Source: Pseudanabaena frigida (lineage in GTDB: Bacteria; Cyanobacteriota; Cyanobacteriia; Pseudanabaenales; Pseudanabaenaceae). Taken from it: a stretch of DNA of 34,943 nt. Each line of letters starts with the position of its first letter. The stretch's first letter is position 1. Under the pieces are notes generated by a model. The model made no database searches, had not been told where the DNA came from, and was given only the letters and a program-made list of their open reading frames with translations. The position numbers were made by a program, and so were the translations under genes. Positions 14,246 to 22,256 of this stretch are shown piece by piece. The DNA lies in the NCBI GenBank assembly GCA_003242085.1, contig QBML01000044.1, positions 1 to 34,943 of the forward strand, in the 5' to 3' direction.

Positions 14246-15844
14246 CTAATGCGCCATAGGTACTTTTGCACCAGCTTTACCTTTACCCAAAAACAATAAT
14301 AGAGGCAGCGAACAGAGAAAGACAATTCCCACAAAGTGAAAGACATCGGCATAGGATAGAACTGCTGCTTGCTGATTTACTAATCTCTCAAGACTAGTAA
14401 GTGCTTGTTGATGGGCAGTTGTGACATCCGAGCCACCACTTTGAAATGCTCCAGTCAGTAGATCGACCCGTTCATTAGTCGCTAAATTGTAAGGGCTAAT
14501 CTTTGCTAGTAAAACTGATTTGTGGAAAGCTTCGCGTTGAGCTAATAGTGTTGAAAGAACCGCAATCCCAATGCTACCACCAAGCTGACGAGTCAAATTA
14601 TAGAATCCTGAACCTGATGAAATTGCTTCTTTAGGAATAGAGCCTAAAGTTGCCAAACTTAGAGGTAGAAACATTAGCACCGTTGTTGCGCCGCGCCAGA
14701 TTAAAGGCATGAATAACTCGTCTGTTCCAGTTTGCGGCGTAATCGTGGCTAATTGATTCATCACTAAAGTCGTGCCGATCGCACCACAGGCAATTAATAG
14801 TCGAGGATCGACTTTATTGGAGAGTTTTCCCAAGAGAATCATCACAATTGCCGATGCCAATGCTCCAGGAGCCAGTAATAAACCTGTCTGGGTTGCCGTA
14901 AATCCCAGCACACTCTGTGTAAAGAGTGGTACTGCAAATAATGCGCCATAGAGTCCCATGCCGAGAATTCCTGAATAAAGACTACCCGCCGCTAAGGAGC
15001 GATAACGCAAAATCCGCAGATCTACAGCTGGCGCTTTAGTATTTAGTTCGCGATAGATAAAGAGAACTAATCCCACCACTGCCAACAATGCCAAAGTCGT
15101 AATAAATCCCGATGAAAACCAATCGTCCTGTTCCCCTTCTTCTAAAAAAGTCTGCAAACTGCCAACGGCAACAACTAAAAGTCCAATTCCCCACCAGTCA
15201 ACTTTTTGTTTTACCTGTTGTTTGGTACTGCGATTCTTCGGCAAAAACAACAATGCCATGGCGATCGCAAGGATGCCAATAGGTAAATTGATAAAGAAAA
15301 TCCATCGCCAACCTAAGCTGTCGGTTAAAAATCCACCTAACGTAGGTCCAATAGCTGGCCCCGCAATCACCCCTACTCCAAATACAGCTTGAGCTACGCC
15401 TTGTTCTGCGGGTGGGAAGGTCTCAAATAAGATTGCTTGGGCTTTTGCCAATAGTCCACCACCGCATAGTCCTTGGATGATGCGGCTAATCACCAACATC
15501 GGTAAATTCACCGCAAAGCCACATAAAACTGAGGCGATCGTAAATCCCACCATTGAGAAGACAAAGTAAGTTTTTTTGCCAAAGTAATCGCCTAGCCAAG
15601 CTGATAGGGGAATGAGAATAACATTGGCGATCGCATATCCTGTAATCACCCAACCAATCTCACTGATCGTCGCCCCTAAACTTGATTGCATATCTTTAAG
15701 AGCGACGTTGACAATACTGGTGTCAATAACTTCGAGAATTGCACCAAGGGAAACTGTAAAAGCGATCGCCCATTTCAATGGACCTTGAATGTATCCATTC
15801 TGACTATCGGTCGTGCTAGATAAGTTATGAGATTTTGTAGCCAT
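14246..15844 (-). CDS. emrB: DHA2-family multidrug efflux transporter (EmrB-like)
   Basis: A 532-residue, 14-helix major facilitator of the DHA2 drug:proton antiporter group. Visible motifs are 'LGDYFGKKTYF' (motif A, about 84-94), the motif C region 'AGPAIGPTLGGFLTDSLGW' (about 160-178) and 'WRWIFFINLPIGI'. It would pump hydrophobic drugs with an EmrA-type adaptor and an outer-membrane TolC protein, not encoded here. It is the last gene of a three-gene unit: 17 bases after the HlyD gene, preceded by tetR. The carboxyl end is followed by a large palindrome. Regulation by the TetR repressor at 17297 is very likely. Confidence 0.92.
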   Translation of the reverse strand: MATKSHNLSSTTDSQNGYIQGPLKWAIAFTVSLGAILEVIDTSIVNVALKDMQSSLGATISEIGWVITGYAIANVILIPLSAWLGDYFGKKTYFVFSMVGFTIASVLCGFAVNLPMLVISRIIQGLCGGGLLAKAQAILFETFPPAEQGVAQAVFGVGVIAGPAIGPTLGGFLTDSLGWRWIFFINLPIGILAIAMALLFLPKNRSTKQQVKQKVDWWGIGLLVVAVGSLQTFLEEGEQDDWFSSGFITTLALLAVVGLVLFIYRELNTKAPAVDLRILRYRSLAAGSLYSGILGMGLYGALFAVPLFTQSVLGFTATQTGLLLAPGALASAIVMILLGKLSNKVDPRLLIACGAIGTTLVMNQLATITPQTGTDELFMPLIWRGATTVLMFLPLSLATLGSIPKEAISSGSGFYNLTRQLGGSIGIAVLSTLLAQREAFHKSVLLAKISPYNLATNERVDLLTGAFQSGGSDVTTAHQQALTSLERLVNQQAAVLSYADVFHFVGIVFLCSLPLLLFLGKGKAGAKVPMAH

Positions 15845-15861
15845 ATTGACTTGTGAGCTGA

Positions 15862-17289
15862 TTAATGATTACTTTCATTGGTGCTGGTTTCAGTGCTTAC
15901 CGTGACTTTAACGCTCAATCCTGCCCGTAGTTTGTGCTGCGGATCGGCATCGGGACCGAAGGCTAAACGCACGGGTAGCCATTGCACGACTTTGTTATAG
16001 TTGCCCGTAGCATTGTCGGGAGGTAGCAGTGCAAAACTCGCTCCCGTTGCAGGACTAATCCCTTCTACGGTGGCTCGAAATACTTCCCCAGGATAGGCAT
16101 CTACTTCGATTTCGGCGGGTTGACCAAGGCGTAAGTTTTGTAGCGAAGTCTCTTTAAAGTTGGCTTCAACATACACTTCTTCAGTTTGCAGTGGGACGAC
16201 AGCCATCAGAGCTTGTCCAGCCTGAACTTTTTGACCCACTTGCGCCGTCAGCTTCCCGACGTAGCCACTCACAGGCGCTTTGATCGCAGTGTACTCAAGT
16301 TGCTTTTTGGCGAGAGCAATTTCCACATTGGCTTGATCTACTTGTGCTTGAGCAATTTGCTTTTGATCTTGCTGCACCAACACATTCTGCTCGGCAACAT
16401 CAGTTTGGGCTGCTTGACCTTTGGTTACCTCAGCTTCTGCTTCGGCTTTTTGGAGTTGGGCTTGGGCATTGCTCATCTCTGCTTGGGACTGCTCGACGAT
16501 TCTATTGGTCGCAGCTAGATTTGCTAGATCGTTCTCATAGGCAGCCTTCGCCGATTCAGCCTGTTGTGCTGAGACCGCACCACTTTGGTATAGAGATGTA
16601 TATCGGCGATAATCTGCTTGAGTTTTCTCCACTTCAGTTTGGGCTTGGGCAACCTTGGCGCGATTGACAGCGATCGCCGATTCTGCCTGACTAATATTTG
16701 CCCGTGCGGCATTGATTGAAGACTGACTAACAGCCAATTGAGCCTGAGATTGCTGCACCTGTGTTGTATGGGTCTGGCTAGTTAGCTGCACAGTATCCGA
16801 TGCACTTAATAATAGAGCTTTGGCGGCTTGTAGCTTAGCTTGAGCCTGTTGCAGATTTAGAGACAAGTCCTGATTTTCTAGAATAATCAAGGGTTGTCCA
16901 GCTTTTACATAGTCACCATCTTTTACTAGAACTTGCTGAACGGTCGCCGAGATTTTGCAGGAAATTGGTGAAAGATGACCCTGAATTTGAGCGTTCTCAG
17001 TACTAATATGGGTTTTCTGAAATTGCCACCAATTCCATCCCCCTACAGTACTAATCCCCAACGCGATCGCACCAGCGAGGAAGAATAAGTTTCGCCTAGT
17101 GGAAGAATGCGATTGAGAATGTCCAATTCGATCTTTTTCTAAGTCAGAGACAACATCTAATCCTATTTCATCTTCAGGAATAGCTTTTTCTACTTCCGTC
17201 AGCTCTGCAGACTTCTGGTTATTTCTCTGGTCTATAGCGGTATTCGATTGAGATTCAATGCTTGATTGAGGATATTTAATTCTTTTCAT
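15862..17289 (-). CDS. emrA: HlyD/EmrA-type membrane fusion protein
   Basis: A 475-residue periplasmic adaptor. A cytoplasmic charged N-terminus of about 68 residues is longer than usual. It is followed by one membrane helix (about 69-90), the first half of the lipoyl domain ('ISATVQQVLVKDGDYVKAG'), and a long Ala/Gln-rich coiled-coil hairpin (about 135-330). The second lipoyl half ('IKAPVSGYVGKLTAQVGQ') and beta-barrel end the protein. It links the DHA2 transporter to an outer-membrane channel. The ATG at 17289 is 7 bases after the tetR stop, and the transporter begins 17 bases downstream, so all three form one operon. The extended hairpin suggests reach across a thick periplasm. Confidence 0.92.
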   Translation of the reverse strand: MKRIKYPQSSIESQSNTAIDQRNNQKSAELTEVEKAIPEDEIGLDVVSDLEKDRIGHSQSHSSTRRNLFFLAGAIALGISTVGGWNWWQFQKTHISTENAQIQGHLSPISCKISATVQQVLVKDGDYVKAGQPLIILENQDLSLNLQQAQAKLQAAKALLLSASDTVQLTSQTHTTQVQQSQAQLAVSQSSINAARANISQAESAIAVNRAKVAQAQTEVEKTQADYRRYTSLYQSGAVSAQQAESAKAAYENDLANLAATNRIVEQSQAEMSNAQAQLQKAEAEAEVTKGQAAQTDVAEQNVLVQQDQKQIAQAQVDQANVEIALAKKQLEYTAIKAPVSGYVGKLTAQVGQKVQAGQALMAVVPLQTEEVYVEANFKETSLQNLRLGQPAEIEVDAYPGEVFRATVEGISPATGASFALLPPDNATGNYNKVVQWLPVRLAFGPDADPQHKLRAGLSVKVTVSTETSTNESNH

Positions 17290-17296
17290 TTGTTTT

Positions 17297-17935
17297 CTAG
17301 TTGATACGGTTTGACAAAGAATCTGAAGTTATTACTAAAGGACTAATTCCACGTACAAATAGATCGACACAGCCTTCAAGATATTGCTCTTGACTATAGC
17401 CACGTGAGATTGGAGAAATATGATGACGCAACATCCCCGAAAGCAACATTCCCGTGAACGAATCGATCGCGAGAGCCAGATCGACATCAGAGCGCACAAT
17501 TCCTTTCGTCACACCATTTCTTAAGTAAGCAATTAGTTTGTCGCGGAGCGGGATCAGTGCTTCCTGTGTAACTCGTAATGCTTCTTCGGGGTGACGCTTA
17601 GCTTCGCCAATAAACATCCGTACTAACGCTTCATGTTGTTCAAGATGGTTGCGGTAGATCTCTCCATAATGAAGAAGATCGAGTCGCAAATCCTGCGTCC
17701 ATTCGTCCTGATTGTCTAGAGCTTCAGCTTGCAAAGCCGTAATGTAATGCACTACGGCCTTTAGCAATTGCTCTTTGCTCTGGAAATGACGAAATAAAGT
17801 TATTTCGTTTACCCCCGCCATTCTGGCGATCTCACGAGTCGTTGCTCCAGCTATTCCTGCTGTGGCAAACACCTCGACTGCGGTTTTAAGCAAGCGATCG
17901 CGTGTTTTGGTGGGACTGCGTTTTGATTTTTCCAC
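17297..17935 (-). CDS. TetR-family repressor of the efflux operon
   Basis: A 212-residue regulator with a canonical TetR helix-turn-helix ('TTREIARMAGVNEITLFRHF', about 32-51) and an all-helical ligand domain behind it. The start is a GTG at 17935 with no Shine-Dalgarno; moving inward would remove the first DNA-binding helix. A 36-bp palindrome (17938-17973) covers the region directly upstream and would overlap promoter and ribosome entry, so autorepression of the whole tetR-emrA-emrB transcript is expected. The inducer cannot be guessed. Confidence 0.9.
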   Translation of the reverse strand: MEKSKRSPTKTRDRLLKTAVEVFATAGIAGATTREIARMAGVNEITLFRHFQSKEQLLKAVVHYITALQAEALDNQDEWTQDLRLDLLHYGEIYRNHLEQHEALVRMFIGEAKRHPEEALRVTQEALIPLRDKLIAYLRNGVTKGIVRSDVDLALAIDSFTGMLLSGMLRHHISPISRGYSQEQYLEGCVDLFVRGISPLVITSDSLSNRIN

Positions 17936-17937
17936 AA

Positions 17938-17973
17938 CTATAATAATGTAAGTACCTACTTACATTATTATAG
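17938..17973. promoter_or_regulatory. Palindromic operator of the tetR-emrAB operon
   Basis: Perfect inverted repeat: 17-base arms CTATAATAATGTAAGTA and its complement around a central CC. It begins 3 bases upstream of the tetR GTG. Size and symmetry fit one or two TetR dimers; the TACTTACATTAT arm resembles AcrR/QacR-like operators in style. Strong structural evidence, binding inferred. Confidence 0.8.
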
Positions 17974-18031
17974 TCTAAATAATTTAGCACAATATACATA
18001 TAGATATAGCCAAATAAGTTAAGACATAAAA

Positions 18032-18076
18032 CCCAGAAGAGAGTTGCGGCGCTTCGCGCCGCTACTCATCTTTTGG
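18032..18076. repeat. REP-like palindrome, related to 14182-14238
   Basis: Arms 18032-18052 and 18056-18075 with a TTC loop. The right arm differs from that at 14212-14238 by two bases and the left arm by one deletion, so this is a degenerate copy. It lies in the gap between tetR and the diguanylate cyclase. Confidence 0.7.
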
Positions 18077-18130
18077 CTAGCTATCTCTTGCGTTGCTATA
18101 TGCTCAATTGCAAAAAATGGTTGCGAGCAT

Positions 18131-19048
18131 TTATTCATCAGCAGGACTACCTAAAATAGAATCTTCAAACAGCATAACTCTCTGATCTGTTCCTTTCGAT
18201 CTATACATGGCTCTATCAACCTGTTTAAAAAGGAGCTCAGCCGTTTCTCCATCTCTAGGACATATGGCAATACCAATAGTGGCATTTATAGAAATAACAA
18301 TTCCATCAAAATCACATTCCTTAGCAACTTGATCGGCCATCTTTTTGGCAAGGCTCACCACATCGGCTTCTAGCTTGACATTAAATAAGACGCATATAAA
18401 TTCGTCACCTCCCCATCGACTCACCATATCTTCATCGCGAACAAAAGCTTGTAAACGTTTTGCTACAGTGATCAGCACGCGATCGCCAATATCGTGACCG
18501 TAAGTGTCATTAATATTCTTAAATTTATCTAGGTCGATAAACATGACCGCCAGCTTCCAACCATATCGTCTGGCTTGGCTTAATCCATGATCGAGACGCT
18601 GTTCGAGTAACAAACGATTTGGAAGTCCTGTTAGTGAGTCATGTAGTGCGATATGTAATGCATCTTTCTCTTTTGCTTGGGATCTTGATAAATCGGCACG
18701 TACTTCAATTAAGTCACTCTTCGTTTGTTTCAATTCTGATTCAATATCGATTCTTTCAGCCACTTGCTTAGCAAGTTCCGTATTAACCTGATGTAAATCC
18801 TCCGCAGCTTTGGAAACCTTTTGCTCAGCCTCTTCGTTTTGAGCAATCACCTCTTCGATAGTTGGAAATGGAGGAATGACTTTATCATCATTTTTGAGGA
18901 CTGCATTTACCACACTAAGTTGATCTGCTGCTCTCTCTACATGTTCTTTGATCTCTTCGCTTTGATCGAGGACAAGCTTAAGAGGAATGTCTTTAGCGCC
19001 TACTACTTCATCCAAAGCAATTGCATCTTCTGTAATTTTTTTGTCCAT
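18131..19048 (-). CDS. Soluble diguanylate cyclase (GGDEF) with coiled-coil N-terminus
   Basis: A 305-residue enzyme that makes cyclic di-GMP from two GTP. The C-terminal domain (about 130-300) is complete: 'HDSLTGLPNRL', the metal site 'FIDLDKFK', 'GGDEF' at about 213-217 and the inhibitory I-site Arg-Asp-Glu-Asp five residues upstream. It is therefore probably active and feedback inhibited. The N-terminal 125 residues have no PAS, GAF or receiver domain, only heptad-patterned helices (about 30-60 and 70-125), so dimerisation may be constitutive and control may be transcriptional. I choose the ATG at 19048 over the upstream in-frame GTG at 19060. The recurrent upstream element is 103 bases before it. 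Confidence 0.92.
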   Translation of the reverse strand: MDKKITEDAIALDEVVGAKDIPLKLVLDQSEEIKEHVERAADQLSVVNAVLKNDDKVIPPFPTIEEVIAQNEEAEQKVSKAAEDLHQVNTELAKQVAERIDIESELKQTKSDLIEVRADLSRSQAKEKDALHIALHDSLTGLPNRLLLEQRLDHGLSQARRYGWKLAVMFIDLDKFKNINDTYGHDIGDRVLITVAKRLQAFVRDEDMVSRWGGDEFICVLFNVKLEADVVSLAKKMADQVAKECDFDGIVISINATIGIAICPRDGETAELLFKQVDRAMYRSKGTDQRVMLFEDSILGSPADE

Positions 19049-19150
19049 ATTATTTTCCACACTAATAAAATTAAAGTGGATCTTTTGAGATGCTTGCTGT
19101 AGCTCATCCTCGAGTATTATCCTGTCATTTTGTTGTTTAAGATCGTATTT

Positions 19151-19200
19151 GAGTAATGTATAAATTGAATGACTTGTATGAAAACACGATAAATCTTTAC
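19151..19200 (-). promoter_or_regulatory. Recurrent upstream element, site F (diguanylate cyclase)
   Basis: Minus strand: GTAAAGATTTAT, 11 bases, ACAAGTCATTCAATTTATAC. Matches site G over some 60 aligned bases with about 43 identities, and site A in the shared core. It is 103 bases before the ATG. Confidence 0.65.
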
Positions 19201-19236
19201 AATGAAAATAATTAGCGCCGCCAATTATTTCTTAAG

Positions 19237-19509
19237 TTACTGGATTTTTGACACAATCATACTAATGAGAACCAGTAAACCTAATGCTCTCCGAAAGTAA
19301 TTAACACCTTGAAATAATTCTTCCCAAGCCCAAGTAAATAAAGAACCAAAAGCGATCGCGTCCAAGCCTATGTTAATTTTGCCAGTTGTAACAATTAGCT
19401 TTAATAAACTAGCTATACTCCAGACAATTAGAGGTAAGTTCGGCATCTGAGCGATGACAATTTTACCTTCACTATCCCGAAATATTTTATCAAGCAATGT
19501 ATTTTCCAT
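19237..19509 (-). CDS. Small membrane protein of unknown function (ENTLLDKIF type)
   Basis: A 90-residue protein beginning 'MENTLLDKIFRDSEGKIVI', followed by three hydrophobic segments (about 26-45, 48-62 and 72-88). The motif 'ITTGKINIGLDAIAFGSLF'-like region and 'WAWEELFQGVNYFRR' are distinctive and look conserved, but I know no function. The ATG at 19509 is preferred because a truncated second copy at 26.5 kb also begins at this motif; a TTG at 19560 would add a basic leader. It follows the gene at 19609 by 99 bases on the same strand and may end that operon. Confidence 0.65.
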   Translation of the reverse strand: MENTLLDKIFRDSEGKIVIAQMPNLPLIVWSIASLLKLIVTTGKINIGLDAIAFGSLFTWAWEELFQGVNYFRRALGLLVLISMIVSKIQ

Positions 19510-19608
19510 AGTTTTTTGTGTACGGCTGATTTTCTTTAACACTTTATTTTCTTTGTACAAGCTCTGGCAAGCCTACAATCTCTTTAGAATATTATATTGT
19601 CCATTATC

Positions 19609-20226
19609 TTAGTGATAGCCATTGAGCGATAATAGGTAAGCAATACAAAGGCTTAACAGCACAGTAAGAAAAAGATTTTTTTGATCGTAAAAATTGATTG
19701 CATCAGGATTAATGGGAGCAATATATTTTAAATTAGCCCTCACATAGCATTCTCCTAAGTCATAAAAAGTCAGAGGTTTGACGGGATAAGCTAACTCCTC
19801 TCTTGTACCGATTACCCGTAACCAAGGAAAGCCACGACTGTCTAAAGAAATGGCATCATCGGCTGAGGTATGGGGATTGGGGACTCGACCCATCGCAGTT
19901 TTGTTAAAAACAGCCGTAAGAATAGCACCTCTCTGAATGCGCGATCTTATCTCTCCATTCGGGGTGTACCGACAATTTACAGTACCTCCATTCGCTTCAG
20001 ATTCTACAGACTGAATAATTAACCACTTTTGAACAGCATAAAAGCCACGGTTTCCTTGTAGAAATATGCTGCTAAAGTCTCCGCTAAGATCGGGTTTTGG
20101 CACATTGGCAGATTGCGCGATCGCCTTATTTTCAAAAATGAGTAAAGAGAAAATAATTTCTACTAACAAAATTGTTAGTTTATCTAAATTTAGTTTTACA
20201 CTCTCCCTTTTGTTATTCATGTGCAT
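19609..20226 (-). CDS. Secreted or membrane-anchored protein of unknown function
   Basis: About 205 residues. A signal-like segment (about 18-35, then Ala-Ile-Ala-Gln-Ser-Ala) suggests export. A central part with 'VNCRYTPNGEIRSRIQRGA' and 'PWLRVIG' resembles SH3-like extracellular modules in style, and a hydrophobic segment near the C-terminus ('FLTVLLSLCIAYLLSL') could anchor it. I do not recognise the family. The ATG at 20226 or 20220 overlaps the end of the upstream gene (20213-20701), which favours translational coupling; the exact start is unsettled. It is third in a cluster headed by the DUF6544 gene. Confidence 0.6.
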   Translation of the reverse strand: MHMNNKRESVKLNLDKLTILLVEIIFSLLIFENKAIAQSANVPKPDLSGDFSSIFLQGNRGFYAVQKWLIIQSVESEANGGTVNCRYTPNGEIRSRIQRGAILTAVFNKTAMGRVPNPHTSADDAISLDSRGFPWLRVIGTREELAYPVKPLTFYDLGECYVRANLKYIAPINPDAINFYDQKNLFLTVLLSLCIAYLLSLNGYH

Positions 20227-20701
20227 TGAGGCGACTTCTATATTGTAAATAGAAAAGATCGACAATCATCAGAAATGTAGGCGCAGCAAGCCATAACCAA
20301 AAACCAAGTAATAATTTAGTTAATAGAATTTGACTATCAGGACTACTGCCATTTGGCAAAGCAAACCAATATGCGGATATTGTTCCTAGAAATCCAACAA
20401 TAATTGCGGTAATAGTAAAAGCTATAGAGAACTGATATTTCTTCTTTACAAAAAATACACAGGAAAGCCAATAAAGTGGATTTGCTAACCAGCCGATCGC
20501 AGGTATTTGGAGAAATAACAATCCGAGTACGCCCCAAGCAGTAACTTCAATCCCTTTCATATTAACCATGACACCTGAGTATGATGTCTTGAAATTGACG
20601 ATCTCAAAGGCAAGAGCGGGCAAAATTAATCCCATTATATATAGCGACAAAGATACTCCTAATAGAAATAAACGGCGCTTAAAAAAAGGTGTTTTTTTCA
20701 T
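20213..20701 (-). CDS. Four-helix membrane protein of unknown function
   Basis: A 162-residue protein with a basic N-terminus, a first helix at about 10-30, then helices near 52-72, 88-110 and 128-148. The stretch between helices 1 and 2 ('FKTSYSGVMVNMKGIEVTA') is the likely outside loop. No catalytic motif or known domain is visible. It starts 3 bases after the DUF6544 gene and overlaps the next gene by a few bases, so the cluster is tightly co-transcribed. Function unknown; probably acts with its secreted neighbour. Confidence 0.65.
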   Translation of the reverse strand: MKKTPFFKRRLFLLGVSLSLYIMGLILPALAFEIVNFKTSYSGVMVNMKGIEVTAWGVLGLLFLQIPAIGWLANPLYWLSCVFFVKKKYQFSIAFTITAIIVGFLGTISAYWFALPNGSSPDSQILLTKLLLGFWLWLAAPTFLMIVDLFYLQYRSRLNAHE

Positions 20702-20704
20702 GGT

Positions 20705-21649
20705 TCAAGATGCAAACTCATAATTAATCTTTGTAGTTTTTCCTATGAAGTACAGACGAAGCCCTTCTAGATGCTCCCATCCCACTTCACCTTCTAAGGG
20801 AATCCGCATTCCATTATGAGTTGCATATTCTCTAAAATTACCTACCCAAGGCATAAACACCAACTTGTCACCAACTACGCTATGACAACGAGCCTCGGCA
20901 CGCATACTGGTGATTAACCCCTCAGCATCAAACTGAAACACGACCGAGGCGGTGGTTTTGCCATCAGTTAAAGTGGCGCGGCTAGAATGCTGATTGATCG
21001 ATTCCCAGACCACCCCCTGACTAGGTAACAGCGATGTCGGATACCAAATCGCTTCCGCAAGAAAGCGTAATAATTCGCCTTGGTTCAATTGAGGAGTATT
21101 GTGCATTTTCGCAACCGCGAAAAGACCGAGTATTGAGGCTTGCAGATCGCCTTCTCCTAGCAGATAGGTATCATGGACAAATACATTTATGAATGGAAAC
21201 ATCTGGATTTTTGCATTCCAGTCAAAGCCTAGTCTTTTCGTGACCACAAGTTGGGTAGCGGTAAACTTATGCCATTTATGCTCTGTTTCATTCATGTGAA
21301 ACTGTCCTGTCTGAGAGAGTTCAACTTTTGAGATGAGCGCCTGTCCATCCTGAAGCACAGTCTTAAAATATCGCTGTACAGGCTCTGGCAAGTCTACAAT
21401 CTCTTTTGGATCATAGTTTTTTGGTTGAATCGGTTGTTGTCCATTTGTCATTTTGACTCGTAATTTATCAGTGGCAGACTGCCAGCGATCGCGTCCGTAC
21501 ACAAGAACAATCGCCAACAAAGCTACGATCAAGACGATAATAATGACTATTGGTGGTAATTTCAACGAATAGCTCATAAATAAGCCTAAGCTTAAGCTAA
21601 ATCCAGCTAGTATGAGGATTACAAATCGCCATGTTTGGATAAGTATCAT
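20705..21649 (-). CDS. DUF6544/DUF6920-type protein with a borrowed N-terminal helix
   Basis: A 314-residue protein: two N-terminal helices (about 5-25 and 32-50), then a soluble domain with 'LPEPVQRYFKTVL', 'NVFVHDTYLLGEG' and 'MPWVGNFREYATHNGMRIP'. That domain is found in many bacteria with no known activity; it looks like a lipid- or small-molecule-binding beta fold. The first 22 residues ('TWRFVILILAGFSLSLG') are strikingly like the start of the DUF1772 gene at 26639-27124, as if the N-terminus came from such a gene. It is first in a cluster with the two following membrane/secreted genes. Recurrent upstream element 37 bases ahead. Confidence 0.7.
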   Translation of the reverse strand: MILIQTWRFVILILAGFSLSLGLFMSYSLKLPPIVIIIVLIVALLAIVLVYGRDRWQSATDKLRVKMTNGQQPIQPKNYDPKEIVDLPEPVQRYFKTVLQDGQALISKVELSQTGQFHMNETEHKWHKFTATQLVVTKRLGFDWNAKIQMFPFINVFVHDTYLLGEGDLQASILGLFAVAKMHNTPQLNQGELLRFLAEAIWYPTSLLPSQGVVWESINQHSSRATLTDGKTTASVVFQFDAEGLITSMRAEARCHSVVGDKLVFMPWVGNFREYATHNGMRIPLEGEVGWEHLEGLRLYFIGKTTKINYEFAS

Positions 21650-21685
21650 TTATTTATATAAATATCTGAACTATGACTGGCGATC

Positions 21686-21731
21686 GCTTGATTTTGCGGA
21701 TGAGTTGATTGAATACGCTACAAAATTTAAC
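21686..21731 (-). promoter_or_regulatory. Recurrent upstream element, site C (DUF6544 cluster)
   Basis: Minus strand: GTTAAATTTTGTA, 5 bases, ATTCAATCAACTCATCC, then AAAATCAAGC. It starts 37 bases before the DUF6544 ATG. The orphan antitoxin gene lies on the other side (plus strand, 21860), so control in that direction is not excluded. Confidence 0.6.
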
Positions 21732-21859
21732 TGAATGGTTCTGAAATTAAATAACTCGTTAATTTGTTCTGTTAATTTATTTTAATGTAGTACATAACTT
21801 TTGCCTATACCTCAAAAATATATCGAAATTATCGATTATCACTAAAAGAGAAAACAACT

Positions 21860-22174
21860 ATGGCAAGACCTGCAATTCACGCTGGCGAAATCTTAGCAGA
21901 TGAACTAGAAGAACTTGGAATTAGTGCATCAGAACTAGCGCGATCGCTCCATATACCCACAAATCGGATTACGCAAATTCTCAAAGGGCAAAGAGGTATC
22001 ACGGCTGACACTGCATTACGTCTAGGACGATGGTTTGGCACTGGTGCAGAACTATGGCTTAATTTGCAAAAAGCCTATGAGTTACGCCTAGCAGAGGATT
22101 TGGCGGGAGAAGAAATTCAAAAAACAATTCAACCTCGTTCATCTATAAACAATCAGAAGTTAGTTCAAGTTTAG
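21860..22174 (+). CDS. higA: HigA/VapI-family antitoxin, orphan
   Basis: A 104-residue helix-turn-helix protein: 'IHAGEILADELEELGISASE' at the start, the recognition helix around 'IPTNRITQILKGQRGIT' (about 36-52) and the typical 'WFGTGAELWLNLQKAYELR'. HigA antitoxins neutralise the RelE-like mRNase HigB and repress their own promoter. No higB is visible either upstream (21650-21859 has no frame) or downstream, so the toxin has been lost or the protein has become a plain regulator. The ribosome site is weak (AGAG). It is one of only two plus-strand genes, which suggests independent arrival. Confidence 0.88.
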   Translation: MARPAIHAGEILADELEELGISASELARSLHIPTNRITQILKGQRGITADTALRLGRWFGTGAELWLNLQKAYELRLAEDLAGEEIQKTIQPRSSINNQKLVQV

Positions 22175-22256
22175 ATAGATAAATTTGGGGTATTGGGAAT
22201 GCGATCGCTGTTTGATTCTTGTAAAGTGGCGATCGCTCATCGTTTTTTATATCAGA

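Noticed and set aside
16186-16667. Two plus-strand frames inside the HlyD gene
   Set aside because: Leu/His-rich shadows of the Gln/Ala-rich coiled coil on the other strand.
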